A stretch of DNA of 64,000 bases from Reticulitermes speratus (GCA_021186555.1 JAJKFL010000008.1:14873936-14937935); one strand, 5' to 3'. Shown: positions 11,269-22,707, numbered from the stretch's first letter. Made by a program: numbers and translations. Notes: generated by a model from the sequence alone, not told the origin.

Positions 11269-11425
11269 GTCGAGGTCGCCTGACGGGCAACGCCATCTGT
11301 AAAGTCTTTTACATGTGAAAGTATGTATATGTCGAGGTCGTCTGACGGGCAACGCCATCTGTAAAGTCTTTTTACACGTGAAAGTATGTATATGTCGAGG
11401 TCGTATGATAAGTAATGTCATCCGT
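11269..11425 (+). repeat. Short tandem array, about 63 bp unit, 2.5 copies
   Basis: The landmark GTCGAGGTCG recurs at 11269, 11331 and 11394, i.e. 62 and 63 bp apart. GACGGGCAACGCCATCTGTA and an ACATGTGAAAGTATGTAT-like segment lie in between. The third unit is diverged and incomplete. The frame across it encodes the repeated peptide HIHTFTCK and is not a gene. Confidence 0.85.
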
Positions 11426-11493
11426 CAGCCAGTGACAGTAACTCTGCTCCTTGTGAACAGTACACAAACTTAACCAGTCTTAATCCCTCGCCT

Positions 11494-11555
11494 ATATATA
11501 TATATATACATATATATACATACACACACACATACATACATACATAAACATACAA
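11494..11555. repeat. Microsatellite (TA)n / (CA)n / (CATA)n
   Basis: Alternating TA followed by ACACACAC and CATACATA units. Confidence 0.9.
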
Positions 11556-12550
11556 AGTATTTTATTAATAAACTGTTTCGAAGTGATCGTTGCAGTAACT
11601 TAACAGTGCTGTTCTCGGAGTTCTCTGGTATATAAACTGTATGATCACAGGTTGATGAAGATAACAGAAAGTTCAATAACGACTACTGGTTCTGGTTTCG
11701 ACGCACGGTGATTTCTCTCTTCTGTTTCCTCTACTGCTCAAATCATTTATCATGACATCAATCTTCGTTTCCATTGGGAACCGCTTTAGCCGAGTACAAA
11801 ACCGATCGTCTGTCAGGACTGATGCACAGTAACTTTGCTGAAGTTGGACAGACAACTTTCAAACTGTGCATTTAGAGTCAGTTCTGGTCGTAGAGGAAAG
11901 TTGCAGGTGGTTATGGGAAAGGAATTAACGGTTACGACATGAAAAGGTACAATGATGACGGAAGTTAAAAACGTACGACTACGAAAAGAATAAATAAAGC
12001 TAGAAAGTTGGAGCAGCAGTAAAGCACTTAACACTTTGAAGAACTAAGTTTGTCTAGAATTGGTACCTTGAAGAAGTTCGTAAAGCCATTCGGTTTGTAT
12101 GGGAGAAACACTGTTTCCCCATCGGCATTCATCTCTAATTTATAGAAATGTACGATGAAGGAATGAGAGTGTATATGTCAGAAAATGGTACGGAGATTTC
12201 GAGAATGGACGGAAGAACATTCAAGATGATGGCACCGGTAGGCCCAGCACATCACGGACGGTTGGGAACACAGCACGAGCGGAGGAACAACGACAAGCCA
12301 CAATTCGATATGTATCCGCTTAACTGGAATTGTCCATCAGAACTGTGCATTACGTTGTTGATCAAGACGAGGAATGCCGCAAAACGTGTGCACGCTGGGT
12401 ACAAAGATGCCTGACGATAAAGCATAATGTGCTCGGGGATTATGTTGAAATACAAAGATACTTCAGTTGAGTAAATGAGCTACATTTAACGTCATAATGA
12501 CTTCTCATTTTATTCCATGACACGGGGAACTTTATAATATGCTTTATGAC
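11556..12550. other. No gene seen; intergenic
   Basis: Several open frames of 60-88 codons overlap on both strands, but none has a recognisable motif. Confidence 0.45.
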
Positions 12551-12742
12551 ATCGGTTTCTTTAACTAATATCTCACTACCAACTAAATGCACATTTATTA
12601 AAAAAACCAATATAAGGTTTTTTAATCGTCTAAAAGGCCCCTACCTTATACTGGTTTTTTTTAAATAAATGTGCATTCAGTTGGTAGTGAGATATTAGTT
12701 ACTGAAAATGCACGGTGAACCTAGAATAAAATCGGTTTCTTT
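12551..12742 (+). mobile_element. Small fold-back element with 12 bp TSD
   Basis: Flanked by a perfect duplication ATCGGTTTCTTT (12551-12562 and 12731-12742). The 168 bp between them is an imperfect hairpin. The arm at 12563-12617 (AACTAATATCTCACTACCAA...) pairs with 12649-12701 around a loop of about 30 bp. The right arm is followed by an unpaired tail ACTGAAAATGCACGGTGAAC. A very similar tail (GATGCACGGTG) follows the right arm of the 17.5 and 50.6 kb elements, so all three form one group. No hammerhead core is left in this copy. Confidence 0.8.
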
Positions 12743-12957
12743 GTTTATATTTTACCTCGGCCTGTTGTTGAATGATACTGAGCACAAGACAAAGCTTAAG
12801 ACCACGTCGCTTGCAGTCTGATTTGTCTACGTATTACAGTCTTGTTTGTATAATTCTTCTTCTAAGTCAAGCAGACTGTTACTACTTCCATAAACTGTTC
12901 GTCTATTAATAAATTATACGTACTTTCCTAAGTCGGTGATTTTCAAACTTTTTTCTC

Positions 12958-13256
12958 GCTTACCACTACCACAATACAAAACATTTACACGTACCACTAC
13001 CACAATACAAAACATTTACACGTACCACTACCACAATACAAAACATTTACACGTACCACTACCACAATACAAAACTTTACACGTACCACTACCACAATAC
13101 AAAACATTTACACGTACCACTACCACAATACGAAACATTTACACGTACCACTACCACAATACAAAACATTTACACGTACCACTATCACAATACAAAACAT
13201 TTACACGTACCACTACCACAATACGAAACATTTACACGTACCACTACCACAATACA
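12958..13256 (+). repeat. 31 bp tandem array, about 9.5 copies
   Basis: Unit TACCACTACCACAATACAAA plus ACATTTACACG, with few point differences (CAATACGAAAC variants, one ACTATCAC variant and a 1-2 bp deletion in one unit). The frame reading YHYHNTKHLHVPLPQ is a by-product of the repeat. Confidence 0.95.
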
Positions 13257-13896
13257 AACGTGCCAACCAGCGAAACAATAACGCTGTGTAAACATCAAAT
13301 TTCGCAGTTGCTACTTTTCTAATTTAACGCGATTAGAGGATAGGGGAGAGTCTGTATTTATATTCGAACAATGAAATAGTATCTTGGTACACACTTTATG
13401 TTTTTATCTACATTTGAACGCATTTAAGACAATTTTAATAGTTCAATTAACGTTTCTGAATTTTAATTATTAAAAAAAACGATTCCTAAAATTCTTCGCG
13501 TGCCACCAGGTGACCGTCCGCGTACCACCCTTCTAAAAGCACTCTCCTATGTCATAATATCTGATGATTCTTCTACCGAAGTTTCGCTAGGTTAAGGTGA
13601 ATCACTCTTGCACTCAGCACCACAGCGCAAGCATCAGCAATGGATCGAATGAAGATGGGAATGACCATTCTCTGAAACCACTTTTATTTCAGCCTCGTAC
13701 TGTGTTTACTGATGGGGGAGGAAATTCCACGACCTCCTGGAAATGGACGAGTTGTGCCCATCAAGGCACTCCTCGGCCCCTCATGTTGCTTTGCTTTAGT
13801 GATTCAGTAATCCGTCGTGAATATAGAAACCTAGAGGATGAGGTTGAAATAGATAGATGGACCTATCGCTGCATCAGTATGCTGTATGTGGACACA
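13257..13896. other. No gene seen; intergenic
   Basis: A 117-codon frame covers 13597-13950 but has no recognisable domain and runs into a poly-G tract, so I treat it as chance. Confidence 0.45.
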
Positions 13897-13911
13897 GGGG
13901 GGGGGGGGGGG
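13897..13911 (+). repeat. Poly-G run (15 G)
   Basis: Uninterrupted run of 15 G. The exact length may be affected by sequencing error. Confidence 0.9.
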
Positions 13912-14058
13912 ACGGATTCCTTCCGCAATAATCTTATAGAATACCCTTAGAGAAAACATAGTAAATTATTTTAATGCAGTTCATCACGTTATGTCGTGAT
14001 ATTTCAATATTACTAAATTTATTGCCGTCGAACAAAACTCTTTACTGCTTGTATCAAT

Positions 14059-14106
14059 AATGCCTCATGTTTCGGTCCTTCTCACGGTCCATCATCAGGC
14101 ATCAAA
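14059..14106 (-). ncRNA. Hammerhead-ribozyme-like motif (solo)
   Basis: On the minus strand: GATGC, CTGATGA, one T, GGACC, loop GTGAGAA, GGACC, GAAACATGA, G, GCATT. The flanks GATGC and GCATT close a helix I of five pairs (one wobble). The helix-II strands pair 4 of 5. The first box matches CUGANGA and GAAA is intact. The nucleotides before the cleavage position read ATGA rather than ATGT plus H, so the motif is probably decayed. Compare the better motifs at 17.6 and 51.1 kb. Confidence 0.45.
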
Positions 14107-14147
14107 ATAAAGTCTTCCGTTAGACATCCTTAGCGTATATTCGCATA

Positions 14148-14436
14148 AGGTAAAGGTAAAGTTCACCCTAGAACAGGCCATGAAGGCCCAGAGGGGGGAA
14201 TAGAGGTATAGCTCTACTTTTTCTTTAACCTCGGCGCTAGATGGGGTGGGTGGTCAACGCCACGCCCCGGCCGCTTTACCCCCGGGAAAGAGACCCGGTA
14301 CCCATTTTACAGGAGGCTGGGTAGGCCCCAGGGCCGGTCTGGACAGGTGCTGAAAATCTCGCCCCCACCGGGATTCGATACCCGGACCGTCCAGCTCGTA
14401 GCGAGTCGCCATGTCGGCTACGCTATCCCGGCCGTA
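14148..14436 (-). repeat. SINE-C, near full length
   Basis: Minus-strand tRNA-headed SINE. B-box-like GGGTATCGAATCCC at about 14368-14382, head toward 14434. The central core is 'ccgctttacccccgggaaag' and 'ggtaggccccagggccgg'. The 3' tail is a GTAAA-type simple repeat at the left end (14148-14162). A weak duplication (GCATAAGG at left, GCATAAAG at right) is visible. The central core is shared with SINE-F. Confidence 0.85.
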
Positions 14437-14449
14437 TAGTTGCATAAAG

Positions 14450-15150
14450 TATTATTATATTTTTTATAAAATATGTGTATAGTAGAGGCAATAAAGATGA
14501 TGCTGGCACAATTCACAACTAGTCATGAGTGTTTGTCTAAAGGTCTGCGACAAAGGTCGATTTATTAAATGCTTATTTATTTGGAGGCTGTCCCTTGTCG
14601 CAGCTATGCCTCAGACAATGAACAGTGTCCAACTAAACACGTGCACAACAGCCTTCAGTGGTGATGAGGACCTTTCTGAACTGGATATTAATTTTCCTCT
14701 CTTCTACAACACAACTGGCAAATAAGCACGACAGACAACTCGAAATGGGGATACAGGTTGAGAACAAGAGCAAACAGATACACACGTACATGCATATTGG
14801 GAACTTACTCAGAGATAACCAAAAACTTACTGTTATTTTATAGACGGAGACGGTCGTCTGGCAGTAACACATGAAAATGTCAGTAAAGAAGTGTGGAATA
14901 TTCGATAAGCATTCAACAAATTCATCTGTCAACGCGATGAACTACAATGTTGCAGGATGAAACATGAGTATAACATATAATTATATTAAATCATATTCAC
15001 CTTATTTTACTGTCAGCTTCTTAATTCAGATATATAATTCTCAGAATATAATGTAATAAAGTTCAGGGCAGCAACGCGTGATAATATCTAGTTCTTATGT
15101 AAATGACAGTAAAAAAAGTAAATGAAGACATATGAGGAAGTGGACCTACT
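14450..15150. other. No gene seen; intergenic
   Basis: Overlapping frames on both strands at 14525-14932 lack motifs. Confidence 0.45.
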
Positions 15151-15153
15151 GTT

Positions 15154-15390
15154 CCACTCATTTTTAACCTCGGTAGAAGATACAGATGAGTGGTCAGCTT
15201 CAGGCCCGGGCCCCTTTACCCCATGTAAAAAGTTCCGTTGTCCACTGAACAGGAGGCTAGGTAGATGCCAGAGCCAGTTTCAACGTTTCGAACAGAAGAC
15301 AATTTTCTTCTTCTTGCCGGGAATAAAAAACGATTCCTCGGACATCCACCCCGTACCCTATTCACTAAACACAATGAGCTACCCCGGCTC
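15154..15390 (-). repeat. SINE-C, degenerate copy
   Basis: Recognisable by 'ccactcatttttaacctcgg', 'cccctttaccccatg', 'ggaggctaggtagatgccag' and 'cttgccgggaataaaaaacg'. All are diverged from the 14.2 kb copy, and both the B box and the head are poorly preserved. Confidence 0.7.
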
Positions 15391-15835
15391 AATGCAAGTG
15401 AACGCATTTGAAACATAATCACTGTCGCGGGCATAATCTTTTCGTAATGATGGGGACGGCGTGCCACAATAAAGCACTAATTTATGCAGGCGATAGGTTT
15501 GAGGCCTTATAAACCTTGTTGGGCAGGTGGAATCTGAGGGGTCAGATGAAGTGTGACCCACAACAGGTAGGATGATTCTTGGAAATCAGCATCCTATGTT
15601 AATAGCACAGCCCGCTGTTGGATATGCTGCCGAGCCACTTCCGTACATCATCCATCCTTGAAACTTATTTCCCTAAGAAGGATCTTAATATTGTTTAACC
15701 GTTCTCCAAATGAACACTCCGTGACATCCACTTTCAAAACTCTGCAGACATATGCACTCCTGTTTGCCCCACGCTGGAGCAATATATCCAGCTCGTAACA
15801 ATCACCTGTATTTACTCCACATTACACGTGACTGT
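15391..15835. other. No gene seen; intergenic
   Basis: No recognisable feature. Confidence 0.45.
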
Positions 15836-15837
15836 TG

Positions 15838-16022
15838 AACAACTACGGCCCTGTGGATTTTGGTGTTCTGAGGTGTAATGTTGTGTTGCCTGGTTAGAAG
15901 AATTCTTTTTAGATTCCTTGACCCTTGAAGATGAGGGCACCACATTCCTTCGAATGGTCGAGAACCATTAAACCAGTGACACGGCGTCATATCCCAGAAG
16001 ATCTGACTCCTCTGAAACACTG
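15838..16022. repeat. Decayed fold-back repeat, group B-like
   Basis: The left part (GTGGATTTTGGTGTTCTGAG) and the right part (ATATCCCAGAAGATCTGACT) are degraded inverted versions of the arm seen at 8.7 kb. CCCTTGAAGATGAGGG lies between them (about 15926-15938). It is too diverged to fold convincingly. Confidence 0.4.
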
Positions 16023-16029
16023 TTGTAAG

Positions 16030-17517
16030 AACCTAAAATCTCGAAACAATGGCTCTGTCACCAGAGGCTCCTTTAAGGAAGCTGTGCCACATCAAGTTGA
16101 GGACTGCAATGAAGTATGTGAATTTTTCTGCTATGCATTAAGCTACTTAAACAGATTAATTTTATAGACATAGTTTACGATAATTTCATACAATATGTAT
16201 AGATGTATTCAAGGAATACAAATATATTTTATAACTGTATCTATGAGACGCTCGATCTCAGGCCGCGCTGTGTAAGGCGTGTACTGTCTTCTGCCACTCG
16301 GATGTGAGGGTCATAGGTTAAAATAACCATTCTGGGCACGGGCGTATATGTGAGTTTTTCTGTGTTTATGATGCCAAGTGTAAAGACGAGCCTTGGGACA
16401 GGCAGAACCCACTCCCAAGGACGCCTACCAAATGTCTACACACAGTATTCAGAAAACACGAAAAGTGGACGCTCTAGACATCATACAGCTAAAAACTCTG
16501 CGAGATGAAAATGTAAATGCCTGGCATTACGTTTTACCCTCTCCAAGAACTTATCGGCTACTTACATTTGTGATGTCATGGAAAAGCTGTTGTATATATT
16601 TACTGAAGCAAACAAGAACGGACAGCTTCAGAGATGTTAATTGAATTTAAAGTCGCATCTTGTAATTACCGTAGGCAGTGAACGACGCAGAAAATCCAGC
16701 TTGGCCCAAGGGTATATCTATAAAACACAGAGTCACGCAATTACTCCGGCCTCATGAAGATGTGCTTCACGCATATACATGCAAAAGCAAAACCGACACT
16801 TTATTTCCAATGAGACCTGTAAAAGGAAACGTAATTTATCTATTAACACGTTGCATGAGTCGAAAGTTTATAAAGCATTTACATAACCTTATTTCCTGCC
16901 CGTATCTCTCACCAGTAGTAAATCATTTTAGTATAAATATGGTGTAAATGTATTTCCGTTTTTTCTCTCTCATATCTGCTACAAATTGTGTGAATGAAAC
17001 TTGAAATTAAGGTTATCATGAATTCAAAATAACGATAGATGTGGCGGAACCGATTAGGGACCATGTAATCTCGAACACAAAGACATCTAATCCCCTAGGA
17101 CACGATTTTCCCCTCCTATCCACAATATCATTTTCCGGCTAACAAAGTATTTTATATTTCATAGATGTAAGAAGGAACACCGTCTACAGTCAACGAATTT
17201 TATCGTGGTTTTCTTTTATTCCCTGCAGGGAAATCCCGAGATAGTATCTTAATTCAGATCACAACTGCTTCCTTCCATGTCCTGTCATCAATATCGTCAA
17301 ATCATGCGAAGCTATGTTGTCTGAGTTACTGGCAGTGTCGATAAATGAACTGCAAGTAAATAAAGTACAGATGTGTGATAAACTTAAAAGAAATTTATTC
17401 CATTTAAGGAAAATAGTGAAGCTTCGAAATAACAGTATATTTGATGACGGGTCAATGTTTTCAGCGGGACGAATGCAAATAACCGTGAAGTATTGCATTC
17501 ACAAGATTTCGCCGCAT
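16030..17517. other. No gene seen; intergenic
   Basis: Open frames at 16393-16644, 16678-16947 and 17314-17565 have no recognisable domains, promoter or splice context. 16240-16370 may contain an old tRNA-like repeat, which I cannot place. Confidence 0.45.
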
Positions 17518-18059
17518 GAATTTAGTGATATTAAATTAAGTTACAGACCAACTGATGCACACTAAAACCACTTTTTATGCAGCTTTATTATTAAAATTGT
17601 TAAAATTGTACCCCTACACGTGTTTCGATCCTAGGATCATCGTCAGGGGATTTCTTGCTAAAAGCTACAGTCACTTCAAACACATGATTTTAAATATTCT
17701 ATCGGCACTTTAAAACTTACATATTATAAGTTAAAATCTTGTAAAAAGACTCGTTAAAAGTTGTAAAATTGTAAAAGTACTGTAGATAGTAGATTGCGGA
17801 AGTGCTGGCGTGTGGGATCGTGGTATTAAAGGCATGTGATATGTTTTTGTGGGGAGCGAAGTGTACTGCCTGTTGTACGGTGAAGAGTACAATGGTGGAG
17901 TGTCTGGTGATCCTAGGATCGAAACACGTGTAGGGGTACAATTTTAACAATTTTAATAATAAAGCTGCATAAAAAGTGGTTTTAGTGTGCATCAGTTGGT
18001 CTGTAACTTAATTTAATATGACGAAGATGCACGGTGTCAACAGTGTGGAATTTAGTGAT
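17518..18059 (-). mobile_element. Fold-back element with hammerhead, 12 bp TSD
   Basis: Flanked by a perfect duplication GAATTTAGTGAT (17518-17529 and 18048-18059). Two 112 bp inverted arms, almost identical, lie at 17528-17639 and 17908-18019 around a unique centre of about 270 bp. The right arm is followed by an unpaired tail ACGAAGATGCACGGTG. The left arm, on the minus strand, extends into a complete hammerhead core (17610-17651). In the right arm the matching core is incomplete (CTGGTGA in place of CTGANGA). The design fits a small non-autonomous Penelope-like element with inverted pseudo-LTRs. No protein is encoded. Confidence 0.8.
17610..17651 (-). ncRNA. Hammerhead ribozyme, type I (predicted)
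   Basis: Minus strand: ATCCC (helix I 5'), CTGACGA, one extra T, GATCCTAGGATC (palindromic helix II), then GAAA. Its last A begins the palindrome ACACGTGT (helix III), followed by A (the H17 cleavage position) and GGGGT (helix I 3'). ATCCC pairs with GGGGT (five pairs, one wobble). All invariant core residues of the CUGANGA/GAAA/UH consensus are present apart from the extra T before helix II. A self-complementary helix III suggests cleavage as a dimer, as proposed for short-stem-III hammerheads of Penelope-like elements. Activity is inferred, not shown. Confidence 0.65.
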
Positions 18060-19135
18060 GTTACAAACGTTTAAAGGTGAGAGTCCGAGAAATATATGAC
18101 TGCATCGCCATGCAAATTGGCCCTAAAAAGCTGTTCAGTTTTAGGAATTAGTGGCTTGAAATAAATACTTAGGCCTACAAGTATATTAAATGCTTTTCTT
18201 CTGAAAAAGACGCAGAAAGTATAGGCGCTGGTGCTCCTAAAAGTCGCAGCAAGACGACAGACTGAAGCCCTGCAGATTACCTTCCCGATCTATGAGGCCA
18301 GCTTTGACCTAATATTATGTGGTTTTCCGCAGGTTTTCGTGTAATATTTCTATCACTACATCAAACATTTCCCATTACTCACCTTATCCAAAGCATACAC
18401 ACTGTTCCATTTATATGGAAATATAAGGTAGCTTCCCATGAATAAATGAGCTCGTACCATCATGTGTGCCTACTTCACAGCACAGTGAATAATGGGTTCA
18501 TGATCTGGACTGGGTTTGTTGAGGACAACAACCATTTCATTAACATAACGTGAAGCACAGTAAAAGCGATCAGTCTGCTCTCCGTGGGTGATAGTAGTAT
18601 CTGCATTCAGCACGTGTAAATCTCAATACGGAAGAAGCAAAGGGAAAATGAATGGAAATAAAAATAAGATGCGTATAAATAAATGACAAAAATAAAAGAT
18701 ATGTATCACTAGCTTTTGTAACATGAATTCGATAAGAAAGGAAGAAAATGATGAAGATGAAAAACACAATAACAGAGTAACAAAAAAAAACACATAAAGG
18801 AAAGATGGAAGAACTGAAATAAAACACAAAGTAATGGAGACGAAAGAAGAATGGTAGAATATAAAGACAAAAGGATGCTTATGCTTAATTAAGCATCGCT
18901 CCATGGAGACGTACTGGAAGGTGGAGGTTCCCTAACATGCAAGAAATATTAACCTCAGCAATACGTGGATGTCTGGCTGTCCTCATTCTCCGTCTGCTTT
19001 ACTTTTAGGGAAAATACTCTGGATACTTATTGCACAAGGCACCAGAGCAAGTAAGGATTGTGACGACAGCAATTATAACTCCAGTGTTCCCGTCCGTAAC
19101 CAGTAATTGTAATGTAAACATTATTGTATCCAGAA
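18060..19135. other. No gene seen; intergenic
   Basis: 18600-18900 is A-rich and gives hydrophobic minus-strand frames (poly-F/L/I) that reflect base composition only. Confidence 0.5.
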
Positions 19136-19139
19136 AAAT

Positions 19140-19220
19140 GAAGACAGAGCCAGATGGATCCTCCGAAACGTCGGTAGGTAATTACTACATTAAACGGTGT
19201 CACATCCCAGTAACATTCAA
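19140..19220 (+). repeat. Hammerhead-type repeat relic, group B-like
   Basis: 'ccgaaacgtcggtaggtaat' followed by 'acggtgtcacatcccag' matches the downstream half of the 8.7/60.2 kb repeats. The upstream box is degraded (GAAGACAGAGCCAGATGG). Confidence 0.5.
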
Positions 19221-20574
19221 GTTAGCACCATAATAACCACAAATTTCGGTAACTGATCTATTCTCACGCCACAAGCAAGCAGACTGCCCATCTATTTCAA
19301 TTGTCAGATGCGACCCTACCTTAACGACATTGCAGCAGTGGTGACTGCAAGGCAGTCTAACTGTCCGGCTGAGAATGCTGCGGTTACGACCGAGCTTTAC
19401 GACCTGGGTGCAAAGTGGTGACGGATCACCCATTAAATGTTTTATGGGTACGCACTGCGTACAAATCTGTCTCTCTTGAATGACACGCTGCTAGAAGGAT
19501 TTCAGCGTGTCGGACTTAAGAAATTGGAGGAAAAGTGCATTTTATAAGGCTACTCATCTTAGTTTCTATTAATTATTACAAATATCGCATTTAATAACAT
19601 GTACTGATATCCACCAATGTAGGCGAAAATTAATTTCTTACGAGCGGTCGTATAATTTGAAAAATGTGTTACTTCTTTGGTCTCACGACTTTCATGTCCG
19701 TTCGGAAAATACGCAAGCTAGTTACCTAGAATAAAATCACGTGCAGTATTCTGTTTTGTTAGAGACAAATAACTCACTGTCAGCCTTCAAAAAGAGATTA
19801 GGCACTGAAAAATACATGGAGCACAACATATAGCATGTGATTGTACAAAGCAATACCCAATATTTTCGGCAGTAGACAGATACCAAGCAAAACAAGTTTC
19901 CGAGAATAATTAAAAATATCAGTGGGCGCAATACAAACCTCTTTAAGACACAAATATCCTTACATATTACACTAGTGGCAGACGTACATCAAGTCTACAG
20001 ACTCGCTTTCCAGCGGTACTGAACAACAACATTAATTTTGCTCGACATTTCTGTCTCCTGTAACTCTGTTGGTGACAATCCACTACTCCGGGAAAAGTAA
20101 ATTAGTGTAAGGTGAACGAATTGTTTAGAAAGAAACAAACATACGTCCAACATTTTTATTTGGTTCCATTCAGTACATTTATACGGAAGTAGAGTGTCTT
20201 TTGTTAAAACGAATTAGTAAATAGATTGAGACGAAAGCTTTGACGAGAAAAGGTTGTTGTTATAATGGATGTAGCTCCGAGGATGAGGAGAGAGGAAGAA
20301 TATATACACGATTCATTGCTGTGAAAGTACAAAAACAATAAAGGATAAGAGTCTATATATTGAAGAGCTACAAACTGAGATTTTTTCGTTAGTACGAAAA
20401 ATGTCTAGACATTTCATAGCAGATTTAGGAAAACTTTTATCTTTCAGTGCATGAATTAGATCGAATGTTCTCAACGTTAATTGTATTAATTTTGACGACT
20501 GCCTATTCAATTCAGTAAAATAAAATGCAAGCAACATGAAAGGCACAGAGTACCTTAAGTTCTAAAAGTAACCA
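19221..20574. other. No gene seen; intergenic
   Basis: No gene or repeat family recognised. Confidence 0.5.
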
Positions 20575-20575
20575 C

Positions 20576-20630
20576 ATATTTTTTGGACGCCCAGTACCGA
20601 ATCATCTTCAGGGCTACGCCTTACAAGTAG
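20576..20630 (-). repeat. Decayed hammerhead-type repeat
   Basis: On the minus strand CCCTGAAGATGATTCGG begins a core, but the GAAA box is replaced (GTCCAAAAAA), so it is non-functional as read. Confidence 0.35.
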
Positions 20631-21645
20631 TTTTACAATTTTATTACGGATCGATTAAATTTAGATTTATTTGTTAACTGGATTTCAATTTAATATTTCA
20701 TAATAAAATATATCACCACAGACATAACCCTTTGCGTATACTTGTAATGGGCTTTCAACAACTGAAGTGTTCCGATGCTGAACAGCACAATATCTCGTTA
20801 CAATTCAGTTAAGAAACCTACTGCGTGCTTTGATTGTGTATCAATTTATACGCTACTGCAATTAAAGTGTTTACATCCACCTCTTCGTTTAAAATCTTTC
20901 AGAATTATGATTCCTTTACTCAGAATAAGAAATTAAATAAATCTACACAACACAGCAGGTCTTCCACGCAAATGGTTTTTAGCTCTTCAATATATCCCTC
21001 TCAAGATTCTATGGACAGCGAAGTTGCATTACTGTGTTTGCAATAAAGAGCCAGTGGGACCCATTGTACGTCTGAAGAGTATAGTCCACATTACATCACG
21101 ATCCACTTCAACATAGTCTCAAACGTGGTATTTCATCTTCACACTTCTGGACCAAAATTTTGGATGCGTTTCTTACTTCCTCACGCTGCTTGTACTTCCG
21201 GCACACCTCATCATCCGTCGTCTGACACACCACATAGTATCTGACGGAATATTCAAATTATGCAGCTACTTGTCCTGCTATTAACGTCTTAAGTATAGCA
21301 ATTCTGTTTTACCCACTCTTCTCAGACGCCCCAATCTACGCTGTATACGGTAAAAGGTCAATTTTCACTCTTGTATAAAAGAGAAACAATCACAGTCTCG
21401 CGTGCTTTAATCGTAAATTTTATAAACAAGTGACGAGAATAAGTGAACAGTAGCAAGCGGTACCGGAATTGAATATGCTCGTAATTTATCCTCATATATA
21501 ACATTGATTAATTTCTTCATAATATAATAAAAATTCTGTGCTCACTGCACCTTCGAAACCTGCCATTAAATTCATTTTAAAGCAGTAGAAAAATGGTTAA
21601 TTTAAATAACGAACACTGTGTTTCGTTAGTTACTATTTATTTGTT
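20631..21645. other. No gene seen; intergenic
   Basis: No gene or repeat family recognised. Confidence 0.5.
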
Positions 21646-21647
21646 GA

Positions 21648-21715
21648 AATCTGTGGTCTTTTGGGTAATTACACGGCGTCGTGTGGTAATTATTTATTTC
21701 ACGACGTCTTAACAG
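21648..21715 (+). repeat. Group B fold-back repeat, left-arm fragment
   Basis: 'tgaaatctgtggtctt', 'tgggtaattacacggcgtcg' and 'tgtggtaattattta' repeat the left end of the 8.7 kb element almost base for base. The rest of the element is missing. Confidence 0.65.
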
Positions 21716-21939
21716 TATACATTACACGATGCCGCACAAAACATTTCAAAACACAGGCCCTCCCACTTAACGTCGAACCCGTTCACTGACTCTACACCAA
21801 CAATCCGTATTACATGATATAATATTACCTAACATTAAAGCATGTGTCGGATATTACCTCTAAATCTCAGGCATGCTAGACATCTGGTAAACATATGATT
21901 ATAAATTTATTAAAGTTCTCGTCAACAAAAAAAACCGAT

Positions 21940-22191
21940 ACTATGCGCCTAATCATTTTACAGGTCCCCAAAGATGTTACGTAAGGCGGCCACTAAATTA
22001 CTGACTATAAGGGTGGTTGTATCGTCCCGCTGCAAGAACCCGTAGTGAGTCTCATAACTAACATTTAAAAAATGGTGTGAAAATTTGTCCAATATACCTT
22101 TCTGACTTTTGTCCGAAAACAAAATCAGTACTATTATTCTTGTTGTACTCGCAGCACACCACGCTCCAAATTTAACGTCATGTGTCACACG
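21940..22191 (-). pseudogene. Decayed Tc1/mariner-type transposase fragment
   Basis: The minus-strand frame reads RVTHDVKFGAWCAAS, later THYGFLQRDDTTT, and ends ALRNIFGDL before a stop. This follows the order HDVKVGVWCA..., YGFLQQDGATAH..., LR-IFGD in the catalytic domain of insect DDE transposases of the Tc1/mariner group. The Asp of the QxD motif survives (QRDD), but the following GATAH is lost. The frame also breaks just after GDL: AAAATGATTAG continues the homology (M-I-R) in another frame. About 85 residues remain of a protein usually about 350 long. No terminal inverted repeats were identified. The clade assignment is from memory of the family. Confidence 0.6.
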
Positions 22192-22390
22192 ATAGTACGT
22201 TAATATCGGTGTAAAGGTATCATCATGGACTAGGGATAAATTTATATTTACAGTTAACACCCCCAGTGTTCTGTGGGTAAATCCTGGACATATGTAAATA
22301 TAGTAAAGACGTGCTGTTCCCCAGGCTCTGCACAAGTGACTGCTATAATATCTTGTGCTATTTAATAATTGTCAATTTCTCTTGTAGTGA

Positions 22391-22707
22391 TCATTCTTAG
22401 AATTTTTTTTTTAGTAATCCCATTACAGGCCTTTACAGGCCCTTAGGGTCCCAGGAGGTTGAGGCTCCCAGATTTTTAGACAATCGGCACATGGTGGTAA
22501 GGTTGTCAGTCCTACGCACCGGCCGCCTTTACCCCCCAGGAAAGATCCCTGATACTCATTTCTGTTAGAGGCTGAGTCGACCCCAGGGCCATAGTGCGAC
22601 CGAAAGGATTATGTCAATGAAAAATTCCAGTGACACCATCGACGTTCCGGTGTGTAGCACAGTGCCTCAACCAACTGCGCCACCGCGTGCCCCCTCATTC
22701 TTAGAAT
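22391..22707 (-). repeat. SINE-F with 13 bp TSD, B box deleted
   Basis: Flanked by a perfect duplication TCATTCTTAGAAT (22391-22403 and 22695-22707). The minus-strand head at the right (CACGCGGTGGCGCAGTTGG) and the body match the 34.3 and 36.8 kb copies. About 16-17 bp carrying the B box (GGTTCGATTCC in the other copies) is missing after 'gtgacaccatc' (22632-22642). The 3' end lies at 'taatcccattacaggc'. Confidence 0.9.

Noticed and set aside
12936..13322. 128-codon frame with YHYHNTKHLHVPLPQ repeats
   Set aside because: Product of the 31 bp tandem array. The unit is not a multiple of three, and the frame survives only because of the absence of stop words.
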